64,000 nucleotides of DNA from Trinickia dinghuensis (GTDB lineage: Bacteria; Pseudomonadota; Gammaproteobacteria; Burkholderiales; Burkholderiaceae), in NCBI RefSeq assembly GCF_003367175.1, contig NZ_QRGA01000001.1, forward strand, positions 372,001 to 436,000. Reading direction: 5' to 3'. Under the pieces are notes generated by a model. That model did no database searches, was not told the origin of the DNA, and saw nothing but the letters and a program-made list of their open reading frames with translations. Shown one piece after another: positions 45,818 through 54,235 of the stretch. Numbering within the stretch: position 1 is the first letter of the stretch; every line of letters starts with the position of its first letter. A program made the translations under genes and the position numbers.

Positions 45818-45997
45818 ATGAAATGCGCTGCTCGCAGTGGTTGAAAAAGACCGCTAGTTATGCGGAGCCAGGCGCCTGTCGCGTCTTCGCGCAACGTTTC
45901 TCCGAATAGACAAAGCACTCTATGTTGCCAGAACCGGAACGTAATACGCAAAAGATCGATCCCCGAGGGTTTACCGCAACTTACAAACAACGCGCGC

Positions 45998-46900
45998 CTA
46001 GTCCAGAAACTCCGCGGCGCGCTGCTTCAATACCGCACTGAATTCGTCGAGCCAGCCGATCGACAAACGCCAGCTCTGCCAATACAGGTCGACGTCGAGA
46101 TGACGGCCCGGCGCCAGTTCGACGAGTTCGCCCCGCTCGAGCGACTCCCCGATCATTTGCGTCGGGCACATGCCCCAGCCGAGCCCCGTGATACAGGCCC
46201 GTAAAAAACCGCCGACATGCGGCAGCCAGTGCTGCGGCGGATCGATTTCCGCACGCGTCAAACGGCGTATGAACCGCGCCTGCAACGCGTCTTTCCGATT
46301 GAACACGACACACGGCGCCCGCCGAAGCGCCTCGCGATTCACGCCAGCAGTGAAATACCGATCGAAAAACGACGGCGAGCAGACAGCCAAATAGCGCATC
46401 CTGCCCAGCCGCACCGAACGGCACCCCTGCACGGGCTCCGCTTGCGTCGTCACGGCCCCTTGTACGCTGCCGTCGCGGATCCGCTCGGCCGTGTGATCCT
46501 GATCGTCGATGACGAGATCGAGCAGCATCCGCCGCCCCGCGCAATAGGCCGCCACGGCGTCGACGAACCAAGTACCGACGCTGTCGTCGTTGACGGCCAC
46601 GCGCAACGTAGGCCAAGACTGCCCAAGCAGGCTGCCGGCCATCGACGGCATGTCGTCCGCAAGCTGCGCCTCCAGCAAGCGCACACGCTCGGTATGGCGG
46701 CACAGCAAGGCACCCGACGCGGTAGCGACGCACGGCTGCCCGCGCTTCACGAGCACGCTGCCGACGCGCTCCTCGAGCAGCTTGATCCGTTGCGAGACGG
46801 CCGACGCCGTCACGTTCATTTCGCTCGCCGCCCGGTCGAACGAGCCATGACGCACGACGGCGGCGAGCGCATCGAGCAAAGCATAGTCGATCATTAGCAT
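45998..46900 (-). CDS. argP: LysR-family regulator ArgP/LysG type
   Basis: The product is 300 residues. The helix-turn-helix is IDYALLDALAAVVRHGSFDR, AASEMNVTASAVSQRIKLLE. The pattern LDALAAVVRHGSFDRAA together with the SVLVKRGQPCVATASG segment is characteristic of ArgP (formerly IciA). It senses lysine and arginine and activates the amino-acid exporter. The divergent gene 91 bases away is a LysE/ArgO exporter, exactly the expected target. The shared promoter region contains AT-rich T-N11-A-like motifs but I could not fix one site. Confidence 0.93.
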   Translation of the reverse strand: MLMIDYALLDALAAVVRHGSFDRAASEMNVTASAVSQRIKLLEERVGSVLVKRGQPCVATASGALLCRHTERVRLLEAQLADDMPSMAGSLLGQSWPTLRVAVNDDSVGTWFVDAVAAYCAGRRMLLDLVIDDQDHTAERIRDGSVQGAVTTQAEPVQGCRSVRLGRMRYLAVCSPSFFDRYFTAGVNREALRRAPCVVFNRKDALQARFIRRLTRAEIDPPQHWLPHVGGFLRACITGLGWGMCPTQMIGESLERGELVELAPGRHLDVDLYWQSWRLSIGWLDEFSAVLKQRAAEFLD

Positions 46901-46991
46901 TCCTTAATCGCGTTTAGAGGAATTAGCTGTTCTTAGATTCGTACGGCATGCAGACTAACGCTATCCATCCGCATCGTCTACCCGCCTCATC

Positions 46992-47621
46992 ATGAACTGG
47001 ACCGCCTATTCTCACGGCGCGGCGCTGTGCGCTTCGCTCATCGTCACCATCGGCGCGCAAAACGCGTTCGTGCTTCGCCAAGGGATCATGCGCTCGCACG
47101 TCGGCAAGATCGTGGCGCTGTGCACGATCTCGGATTTCCTGCTGATCGGGGCCGGGGTCGGAGGCGCCTCGGCGCTCGCGATGCACTACCCGCGCCTGGT
47201 CGAGGTCATCTTGTATGGTGGGCTCGCGTATCTCGCTTGGTTCGGCCTATCGACACTGAGGCGCGCCTGGCGTCCCGGTCACGCCGTCATGGACGCGGCC
47301 GGCGAACACGCGGCGCAGTCCGCTCCGGCGCGTCAAAGCAGATGGTCAGTAGTCCTAATGACGCTCGCGTTTACGTGGCTCAATCCGCACGTGTATGTCG
47401 ACGTGCTGCTATTGATCGGCACCGCCGGGGCGCGCGAGCCGGAAGGCGCGCGCATGGCGTTCGCGCTGGGGGCGATGACGATCAGCCCGCTATGGTTCGC
47501 ATCGCTCGGCTATGGGGCCCGGCTGCTGGCTCCGCTGTTCCGCAAGGCGACGGCGTGGCGCGTGCTCGACGGCGCCATCGGCAGCATGGTGTTATTCGTC
47601 GCGGCCGCGCAACTACGCTGA
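46992..47621 (+). CDS. argO: LysE/ArgO-family basic amino acid exporter
   Basis: The product is 209 residues with about six spans. The N-terminal SLIVTIGAQNAFVLRQGIMR is the family signature, with later TLAFTWLNPHVYVDVLLLIG containing the NPH motif. It exports lysine and/or arginine to avoid toxic accumulation, for example after peptide uptake. It faces argP, its likely activator. Family is secure; preference between lysine and arginine is not. Confidence 0.93.
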   Translation: MNWTAYSHGAALCASLIVTIGAQNAFVLRQGIMRSHVGKIVALCTISDFLLIGAGVGGASALAMHYPRLVEVILYGGLAYLAWFGLSTLRRAWRPGHAVMDAAGEHAAQSAPARQSRWSVVLMTLAFTWLNPHVYVDVLLLIGTAGAREPEGARMAFALGAMTISPLWFASLGYGARLLAPLFRKATAWRVLDGAIGSMVLFVAAAQLR

Positions 47622-47781
47622 CGCGGCGGGCAGACATCTCACCGCCCCATAGCCACGGCCCCCGATAGATCGGACACCTAGCCGTTCGCGTTATCGAATC
47701 GTCATACGTTCGTGTTATAAACGCGCAGCGGCAATCGTTTGCGCTTCGAACTGCACGTTCAACGGCTGAGGTGCTCCGTCC

Positions 47782-47982
47782 ATGAAAATCATCGGCTACA
47801 GCTTCCTTTGGGCTATCGTCTTCGCCCTGCTCGTCTCCATGTGCGCCATCCTGAAGGAAGGCCGCATCGATAACGGCGCCCCGTCGGACAGCGACGCCGT
47901 TGCCGGCAAAATCGTGAGCCGCTCCTCGGCGCAGCCGCCGACGTCGAAGCCCATTTCGCACGCCGCGCTGGGCGCGGTCTAA
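47782..47982 (+). CDS. Small single-span membrane protein of unknown function
   Basis: The product is 66 residues. A hydrophobic segment at ~5-24 (GYSFLWAIVFALLVSMCAIL) is followed by a polar tail of about 40 residues, probably an uncleaved anchor. GAGG lies about 10 bases before the ATG. No family recognised. Single gene after the amino-acid exporter, 160 bases downstream. Confidence 0.5.
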   Translation: MKIIGYSFLWAIVFALLVSMCAILKEGRIDNGAPSDSDAVAGKIVSRSSAQPPTSKPISHAALGAV

Positions 47983-48523
47983 GGCAGGGCGGCGGCCGTT
48001 CACCATCCGCCGCGGCCCGCGTCGAATATCACACCGGCAACCGTGCCGGTGTCGGCGCTGTCACACCGTTTAGCGCGTGAGGCAAGCGGCCTCATCCGAA
48101 GCCGCCTAAACGCAATCCGCATTTGTTTGCAGGCGCGACGGGACACAACCCCTGCTCCAATATCAGGCATCCGTCGCCGGCAACGCCTGCTTCATCCATC
48201 CCACCTCCGCTACGCCATTTTTGTCGACCAAAATTCGCATGTACTCCAATCATGCGAGCACGCTGCATTAATCGACGCGGCGTAGACCAATCCGTAGCCC
48301 TCAATTATTTATTCCGAATGCATTTTCCCTATCCGATTCGCATCAAATAGTCCAATCCAATCATTCGCCCGGTCCAAAACCGATTCATACGTCGCACCGG
48401 GGTCTCAAAAACATTTACTCAATTCGCATCGATCGCAGATGAAATCTCATATTCTCCGTTGTTTTAAACGATCACCCAACCCCGCGTAAGCATTGAATAA
48501 ATTTGAGAATTTTGTTTGGATCA
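47983..48523. other. Gene-poor, AT-rich region upstream of the DUF2957 locus
   Basis: No coding signal is convincing. A perfect 8-bp hairpin CACCGGCA/TGCCGGTG (48032-48051) without T-run lies after the small membrane gene. From 48290 to 48520 the DNA is markedly AT-rich for this genome and probably contains the promoter, and possibly H-NS-type sites, for the following locus. Confidence 0.55.
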
Positions 48524-48738
48524 GGGTCTCTATTTACACAAATCGAGAGACACCCGTAAGGTAACGCCCGCTGCCCTCGATATGCCCGATAAGGGCAAAT
48601 AACCACCCATCGATATTTCGGACTCCGCAGGGATCCGGGTGAGTGCTCCGCGTAAAACGGAGAAAGGCGCTCGAGCGCCGATTCCCGTCGGACGTTGAAG
48701 CACTCACTTCGACCGATTGCGAAGCATGGAGACAGACT
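48524..48738 (+). promoter_or_regulatory. Structured 5' leader of the DUF2957-PraB-OmpW locus
   Basis: At least four stems can be drawn. GGGTCTCT/AGAGACACCC (48524-48531 with 48546-48555, 2-base bulge). TGCCC/GGGCA (48583-48597). A long-range stem GTGAGTGCT/AGCACTCAC (48639-48647 with 48699-48707) encloses a CCG/CGG hairpin and the perfect palindrome GGCGCTCGAGCGCC (48666-48679). CTTCG/CGAAG (48708-48725) ends just before the ribosome site GGAG at 48728. The closed junction resembles a folded regulatory RNA. It matches no riboswitch class I know. Confidence 0.5.
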
Positions 48739-50343
48739 ATGGCGCCTACCGCGCGCATTCAATCCATTATTGCGGCATCGGCCGGGGCGCTAGCCGTCGC
48801 GCTGCTGTCGAGCGGCTGCGGAGGCGGCGGCTCGGACGACCCGGCACCAATTGCCGCGGCGCCCTGTTCGAGCAACACCTGCTCGAGCGCGGGCGCCACC
48901 ACGGTGCCGACCGATCCGAAGGTGCTGTGTCCCGCGTCGCTCGACTACGGCACGACGTTCACCGGCGGCTCCGGCAGCGGCGAGTACATCAAAGTCAAGT
49001 TCGACACGTCGAAGAAGCAGTACCAAATGACGTTCGTCGAATCGGAAGTGCCGACCTCCGCGGGGCAGGTCAATACGACGCGCGCCGGGCTCACGATCAC
49101 CGGCAGCTACCAGAATCCGGATCTTTACTCGATCTCGAACGCGCAGGGTGTGACGACGACGCCGTTGAAGCTGCCCACGGCCGAGCAGAACCGCTGCGCA
49201 TTCGTGCTCGAGAACGGGCGAACGGCGGACGGAACCTACAAGGTCGCGATCAATCCGAACGATCCGCCCATGCTGTTCGTCGGCAATGGGATCGTCGGCG
49301 GCGGCATTCCTGGATCGACGGTGCAGTTCGACGGCCTTCAGATCGCGCCCGGCTTGGCCGTGGCGGCCGTGCCGAGCAAGACGTTCGACTACTACCCGTT
49401 CATCGCGTTCAGTCAAACCGCCACGGACTTTTCGAAGGTGGCGGGCCGCTACAACGAACTCGGCATTCATTTCACGCCGTCGGGCGGCACCTTGCAGACG
49501 AATGCCGCGAATCCGCTTGGGGTGGCGCTCGGATGGCAAGTGGACGGCATCCAGTTGACCGAAACCATGAACGGCGACGGATCGTGCACGCCCGACAGCG
49601 GGCAGTCCTATGCCGCCTGCCCGACAACGGGCGGCAACTGGACGCCGCGAGCGAATGCGGACGGTTCGCCGGACAACGTGTTCACCAGCGCGGCGAACAT
49701 CAACAACGGACTGGGCAACATCTACCCGGACGCGGGCGAGGGAGCGTTGCAGACCCCGTTCGCCGGAAATCAAGCACACGGCGTCATGATCGCCGGCGAA
49801 TTGAACGGCCAGGTCATCCCGGTCGTCATTCGCGTCGGCTATGCCCATGCGGGCACGGGCATCGTCGATTCGTCGGTCGACGATCAACTCGGCATCTCGC
49901 TGCTGGCGCCCGTGCGGAACGTCGATCCCGCGTCGTTGACGGGTGCATTCATCGGCGCGAACAGCGTGACGGCATGCGGCCTCGTCAGCGCCTACGCGCC
50001 GACTTCCACGTCGCCGCCAATCTATGAGGGCGCCTGCCTCGACGATACGACCACCGTGAATCCGGGCGTCAACTACACGTCCACGATCTTTCAAGGGACG
50101 AGCGCCGCGTTCCTCGATCCGTTCACGTCGACGGCGTCCACGAACTTCGCATTGGACTTCACGCAAACGCAGCCGGGGCTCGTGAAAGTCACCGCGCAAA
50201 ACAACTTCACGTCGGGCACCGCCACCGTCTTCAAGACCGGCGATACCGGATATCTGATCAAGGCCGGCTCCGTATTCGCGATGCTCATGAACGGCGCGGG
50301 CCTGCCGAACCCGTTCTTCACGATTGGCGCGTTCGTACAGTAG
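48739..50343 (+). CDS. DUF2957-like lipoprotein (first copy)
   Basis: The product is 534 residues from the ATG at 48739, with GGAG 7 bases before; the frame opens earlier inside the structured leader. The lipoprotein signal ends ALLSSGC and is followed by a GGGGSDD linker. The body is beta-rich, with CPASLDYGTTFTGGSGSGEY near the start and FDYYPFIAFSQTATDFSKVA in the middle. Both motifs recur in the second copy (51069), so the two are paralogues. I place them in the Burkholderiales DUF2957 family from memory; no function is known. Surface or periplasmic lipoprotein, first of four co-directional exported-protein genes. Confidence 0.82.
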   Translation: MAPTARIQSIIAASAGALAVALLSSGCGGGGSDDPAPIAAAPCSSNTCSSAGATTVPTDPKVLCPASLDYGTTFTGGSGSGEYIKVKFDTSKKQYQMTFVESEVPTSAGQVNTTRAGLTITGSYQNPDLYSISNAQGVTTTPLKLPTAEQNRCAFVLENGRTADGTYKVAINPNDPPMLFVGNGIVGGGIPGSTVQFDGLQIAPGLAVAAVPSKTFDYYPFIAFSQTATDFSKVAGRYNELGIHFTPSGGTLQTNAANPLGVALGWQVDGIQLTETMNGDGSCTPDSGQSYAACPTTGGNWTPRANADGSPDNVFTSAANINNGLGNIYPDAGEGALQTPFAGNQAHGVMIAGELNGQVIPVVIRVGYAHAGTGIVDSSVDDQLGISLLAPVRNVDPASLTGAFIGANSVTACGLVSAYAPTSTSPPIYEGACLDDTTTVNPGVNYTSTIFQGTSAAFLDPFTSTASTNFALDFTQTQPGLVKVTAQNNFTSGTATVFKTGDTGYLIKAGSVFAMLMNGAGLPNPFFTIGAFVQ

Positions 50344-50427
50344 TTGCGGTAGCGCTTCAAGAGGCGGCCGGCGGCGCCAACCGGCCGTCATTCCATCCTG
50401 CCTTCAACCTGATGAGAGGTTCTCAAC

Positions 50428-50898
50428 ATGAAGCGTTTCAAGCTCATCCCCGTAGGTGCGGCATTGGCGTTGTTCGTTTCGGTTCCGGCATTCGCCGTGA
50501 CGGTTTCCCCCGCCGGCCCGATCAGTCTGGAGGGCGCCACGACACTGGTGAAGTCGCTCATTCCGCTGGGTTGCACGGCGAACCTGGTCGGCAGCATCAC
50601 CAGCACGGGCGCGGTCAGCATCACGTCGGCCAAATTCACCGGGCAGGCCTTGTGTTCGGCCGTGACGGCAGCGAACTTGCCGTGGTCCGGCCAAGTGAAT
50701 TCGACGACGAGCCTGACGCTCACCGGCGTGGCGGTCAACACGCCCTTGGGCAACTGCGGTCCGAGTGCGCTGAACGCAAGCGTCGCGCAGAACACGACGC
50801 AAAGAGAAACGACGATCGGCCTCGTGGATCAAGTCCTCTCGGGCGGCTGCACCGTATCGGGCTCGCTCACGACGACGCCCTTCCTGACGGTCAACTGA
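50428..50898 (+). CDS. PraB-like secreted protein
   Basis: The product is 156 residues; GAGAGG lies about 8 bases before the ATG. A cleavable signal peptide (KLIPVGAALALFVSVPAFA) precedes a Ser/Thr/Val-rich beta domain with four cysteines: LGCTANLVGSITSTGAVSIT, ALCSAVT, GNCGPS and GGCTVSGSL. This resembles PraA/PraB, first described as activators of alkane oxidation and, for Pseudomonas PraB, as a secreted biofilm adhesin. The link is my reading of composition and motif order and is moderately sure. It sits between the two DUF2957 lipoproteins. Confidence 0.7.
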   Translation: MKRFKLIPVGAALALFVSVPAFAVTVSPAGPISLEGATTLVKSLIPLGCTANLVGSITSTGAVSITSAKFTGQALCSAVTAANLPWSGQVNSTTSLTLTGVAVNTPLGNCGPSALNASVAQNTTQRETTIGLVDQVLSGGCTVSGSLTTTPFLTVN

Positions 50899-51068
50899 CC
50901 GGCTCCGGCTAGCCGCGGCTGATCCGCCGCGGTGTCGCGCGCGCCCGCCTCACGAGGAGCGGGCGCGCCGACAACCCAAAGGGCGAAGGGTATTCGCGCC
51001 CACGCTTCAACGCCGGCTGCTCGATGCGCCGGTTTTCGTTCAGAACCATTTATTCGGGACTCCTTACT

Positions 51069-52325
51069 ATGATGTGGCGTAGTCTGCTTTCGACGGCGCT
51101 GGCCGCCCTCATCCTCCCCGCCTGCGGCGGCGGCAGCGGCGGCGGCGATCCGCCGGCCCCGGTCGCGACCCGGCTATGCCCGCAAGCGGTCGACTACAGC
51201 ACCGTCTTCACCGGTGGCGCCGGCTCGGGCGAACTCGTGCAAGTGCAGCTCGACACCACGGCGATGACCTACAAGATCACGTATCTGGCGTCGCCGGTAC
51301 CGGTGACCAAGGGCACCGTGCTGCCAACGCGTTCGTCGGCACCGAACAACGTCGTGTCCGGCACGCTGACGCAAGAGACGTTGCTGCCGACGGAGAAGCT
51401 CAATCAGTGCGCGTTCCGCTTGAACGACGCCAGTCTCGATCCGACGCGTCCGGCTCGCGTGTTCCTCGGCGAAGGCGTGTTGGGCGGCACGATCCCGGGC
51501 GCCGAAATCGCCTTCGCCGGCGTGGCCGGCGTCGGCGTCGTGCCCGACACGACGTTCCCGTACTACCCGTTCATCGCGTTCGCGCAAACGTCGACGAACC
51601 TCGCCGAGATCGCCGGCACGTATTCGATGCTCGGCTATCACAAGGTGCCGTCGCAAAACTTCGCACCCGTCGCGGTGGATGCTTCCTTCACGATCGATGC
51701 CGACGGCAGCTTCACCGAATGCGACAACAACGGCCTATACGCGGGGCAATGCCGGCAGTCGGGAAGCAACTTCGCCGCGCGCACCGATTCGCCGACGTTC
51801 GAGACCGACCGCTTCACGGGGCAGGTTGCGCCGACGCAGGCCGTGAACGGTCCGCAGGCGCAGGGCATCTTGATCGTCGGCAAGCTGCGCGGCCAGTTGG
51901 TGCCGATCCTGATCCGCGTCGGCGCAGCCGATCCGTCGATCGTCTCGCCTCCCGGCTCGCCGCCGAAAACACCACTCGCGGACGACGAATCGGGTATTGC
52001 CATGCTTGCGCCGCAAGCCAATGTCGCCGCGGGTTCGCAAAACGGCGAGTACGACGGCGTCGACAGCGACTTCGCCTATCGCACGACGGCGCTCATGAAT
52101 GGGCAAGCGACGATGCTCGATCCGTTCAATGCCTCGATCGCATCGCTCGCCACGCCGCTCGATCTCGATTACGCGCAATCGCTGCCCGGACTCGTCAAAA
52201 CGGCGAAGGCCTCGGCCGGCGCAACGCCGACCGGAAAGATGATTTTCACGGGCGGCACGATCGGCTACCTCGATATGTCGGATCCGAACGCGCCGTACTT
52301 TGCCGTGAGCGCATTCGTCCAGTGA
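51069..52325 (+). CDS. DUF2957-like lipoprotein (second copy)
   Basis: The product is 418 residues from the ATG at 51069; an ATG at 51024 is an alternative and neither has a strong ribosome site. The signal ends ALILPAC with GGGSGGG after it. The shared core with the first copy is clear: CPQAVDYSTVFTGGAGSGEL, then FPYYPFIAFAQTSTNLAEIA, and the C-terminal ATMLDPFNASIASLATPLDL against AFLDPFTSTASTNFALDF. It is about 115 residues shorter than the first copy, mainly in the middle. An old tandem duplication with divergence is likely, with praB-like in between. Confidence 0.82.
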   Translation: MMWRSLLSTALAALILPACGGGSGGGDPPAPVATRLCPQAVDYSTVFTGGAGSGELVQVQLDTTAMTYKITYLASPVPVTKGTVLPTRSSAPNNVVSGTLTQETLLPTEKLNQCAFRLNDASLDPTRPARVFLGEGVLGGTIPGAEIAFAGVAGVGVVPDTTFPYYPFIAFAQTSTNLAEIAGTYSMLGYHKVPSQNFAPVAVDASFTIDADGSFTECDNNGLYAGQCRQSGSNFAARTDSPTFETDRFTGQVAPTQAVNGPQAQGILIVGKLRGQLVPILIRVGAADPSIVSPPGSPPKTPLADDESGIAMLAPQANVAAGSQNGEYDGVDSDFAYRTTALMNGQATMLDPFNASIASLATPLDLDYAQSLPGLVKTAKASAGATPTGKMIFTGGTIGYLDMSDPNAPYFAVSAFVQ

Positions 52326-52348
52326 TCGCATAACAAGGAAAAATGGGG

Positions 52349-53173
52349 ATGAGGAAACTATTCGCGCCGCTAGCCGCGGCTTGTATCACGACCGGCGCCC
52401 ATGCACAGCAGGCGGGCGACAATGTCGTCTCGCTGGGCTGGTTTCATATCGCGCCGCAGTATTCGAGCGATCCGCTGACGACACACGTCGCGCCCACGCC
52501 GATCAACGGGCCGCTCGGGCTGCCCGCCTCGTTCACGTCCGCGGGAACGGGATTGACGGTCAACAATGCCAACACGCTCGGACTCACGTTCAGCCACTTC
52601 TTCACCGACCACATCGCGCTCACTGCCATGGGCGGCATCCCGCCGCAGTTTCGTATCGGCGGCTATGGCGTGATTCAACCGCCGGGACCGGCCGGCGCGC
52701 TCGGTCAGCAAAATCTGAACGAGCCGTCGAACAATCCAATCGTCGGGAAAGTGCGCCAATGGACGGCCGGCGCGATGCTGCAGTATTTCTTCGGCAAGGC
52801 CGAGGCCACGTTTCGGCCATTCCTCGGAATCGGTCTCACCTACAGCTGGTTCAATTCGTTCCAACTCAATCCCTACTTCTCGCAATCGCTCAACGAAAAC
52901 CTTGGCAGCATCCTCGCGGCCGGGGCCGGCAAACCGGGGCCGACGAGCATTTCGGCGAAGTCGTCTGCCTCGTGGGCGCCGATTTTTAATCTCGGTGCAA
53001 CTTACTCGCTGAGCAAGCATTGGCAGCTCAATGCCTCGGTGTCTTACCTGCCGCTGAAGACGTACGCGGAAACCGACATCAAAGCGGCCGACGGCACCCT
53101 GCTTGCCGTCAGCAAGGCGAAACTCAAAGCCGATCCGATCATCACGTTCTTGGCCGTTTCGTATCGGTTTTGA
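52349..53173 (+). CDS. OmpW-family outer membrane protein
   Basis: The product is 274 residues. AAGGA lies 9 bases before the ATG at 52349, which is preferred over one at 52343. The signal peptide is MRKLFAPLAAACITTGAHA, cleaved before QQ. OmpW traits are VSLGWFHIAPQYSSDPLTT, FSHFFTDHIALTAMGGIPPQ, PFLGIGLTYSWF, and the end LAVSYRF for outer membrane insertion. The family forms small 8-strand barrels with a hydrophobic lumen thought to admit hydrophobic compounds. This one is longer than the usual ~210 residues, with loop insertions. It is the last gene of the locus. Confidence 0.88.
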   Translation: MRKLFAPLAAACITTGAHAQQAGDNVVSLGWFHIAPQYSSDPLTTHVAPTPINGPLGLPASFTSAGTGLTVNNANTLGLTFSHFFTDHIALTAMGGIPPQFRIGGYGVIQPPGPAGALGQQNLNEPSNNPIVGKVRQWTAGAMLQYFFGKAEATFRPFLGIGLTYSWFNSFQLNPYFSQSLNENLGSILAAGAGKPGPTSISAKSSASWAPIFNLGATYSLSKHWQLNASVSYLPLKTYAETDIKAADGTLLAVSKAKLKADPIITFLAVSYRF

Positions 53174-53203
53174 CGAAAAGCAGCGGCTCGGCGCACCGGT
53201 GTG

Positions 53204-54100
53204 TCAACGAGCCGGCGGCGCCTGTTCGGCGAGCATGTCGTAGAGCGCCCGCGCCGCGGGCGACAATTGCGCGGTCTTGCGCGTGACGAGCACGAGCGTG
53301 CGCGAGACCGAGGGCTCGACGAGTTCGATCGTCCGCACCATCGGATACGCGTTCTTCTGCATGGCCAGCTTCGGCACCACCGCGGCGCCCAGGCCTTCGG
53401 CGACGAGGCCCAGCGCCGTCGAACTGCGCTGCACTTCATAGAACGAATACAGCGTCACACCGCGGGTCTTGAGCGCGCCGTCGAGCAAGCCGCGGTTGCC
53501 GCTCATTTCTCCCGCGAAAATCAGCGGATACGATCGCAACGCTTCCCAACGAACGCGTCGCCGCTTGGCGAGCGGATGGTCGTCGCGGCAAATCAGCACG
53601 TACGGATCGACCGCGAGCGGCACGCTCACCAGTTCCGGATGCTGATCTCCGGCGATGCCGATTCCAAACTCGGCCTCGCGTCGCAGCACCGCCTGCAGCA
53701 CCGACTCCGACGCATGATCGAGAATCTTCACGCGGTCGTGCGGCCTGCGTTCGGAAAACGCGCGAAGGATGCGAGGCAGATATTGAACGCCGACGGTCGG
53801 CACGCATGCGATCGATACGTCGCCGCGCCGGCTCAGGCCCGTTTCGCGGATCTCGGTGAGCGCGTCGGACAACTCGTTCAACAGCCGGCGAGCTTGCGGC
53901 AAAAAACGCCGGCCGATCTCGGTCAACGTCGTGCGGCGCGTCGTGCGCTCGACGAGCGCGACGCCCAGGTACGTTTCGAGCTTGCGCAACCGCTGTGTGA
54001 TTGCAGTCTGCGTCACATGCAGCATATCCGCCGCCTGCCTGAAGCTGCCGCCGTCGGCGATTGCGACGAAAGCCTGGACGCCGAGCGTATCGATCTTCAT
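53204..54100 (-). CDS. LysR-family transcriptional regulator
   Basis: The product is 298 residues. The N-terminal winged helix reads LGVQAFVAIADGGSFRQAAD, MLHVTQTAITQRLRKLETYL. The effector domain follows (RRGDVSIACVPTVGVQYLPR; LGLVAEGLGAAVVPKLAMQK). It is convergent with the ompW-like gene and faces the tam gene. A 9-bp inverted repeat lies just upstream of its own start. The effector is unknown. Confidence 0.93.
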   Translation of the reverse strand: MKIDTLGVQAFVAIADGGSFRQAADMLHVTQTAITQRLRKLETYLGVALVERTTRRTTLTEIGRRFLPQARRLLNELSDALTEIRETGLSRRGDVSIACVPTVGVQYLPRILRAFSERRPHDRVKILDHASESVLQAVLRREAEFGIGIAGDQHPELVSVPLAVDPYVLICRDDHPLAKRRRVRWEALRSYPLIFAGEMSGNRGLLDGALKTRGVTLYSFYEVQRSSTALGLVAEGLGAAVVPKLAMQKNAYPMVRTIELVEPSVSRTLVLVTRKTAQLSPAARALYDMLAEQAPPAR

Positions 54101-54104
54101 GAGA

Positions 54105-54137
54105 AAAATGAATCAATAACGATATTAAATTCATTTT
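54105..54137. promoter_or_regulatory. AT-rich 9-bp inverted repeat upstream of a LysR gene
   Basis: AAAATGAAT (54105-54113) and ATTCATTTT (54129-54137) flank 15 bases. It begins 5 bases upstream of the LysR start, where such regulators repress their own promoters. It lies 99 bases before tam. Binding is inferred. Confidence 0.5.
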
Positions 54138-54235
54138 ACTGATGAAGACGCCGGTCGCAAAATTCGCTTCATCGACGGCCGTGCTCATCTTTATCCGGAC
54201 ATGGCGTTCCGCTCAACTCGACCAGGAGGTGCACC

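Noticed and set aside
48524-48738. Cyclic-di-GMP (GEMM), cobalamin or SAM riboswitch
   Set aside because: The conserved cores of these classes could not be found in the leader despite the visible stems.
48643-48738. Start of the first DUF2957-like protein inside the structured leader
   Set aside because: The ATG at 48739 has GGAG and begins the lipoprotein signal; the upstream codons read as Arg-rich noise.
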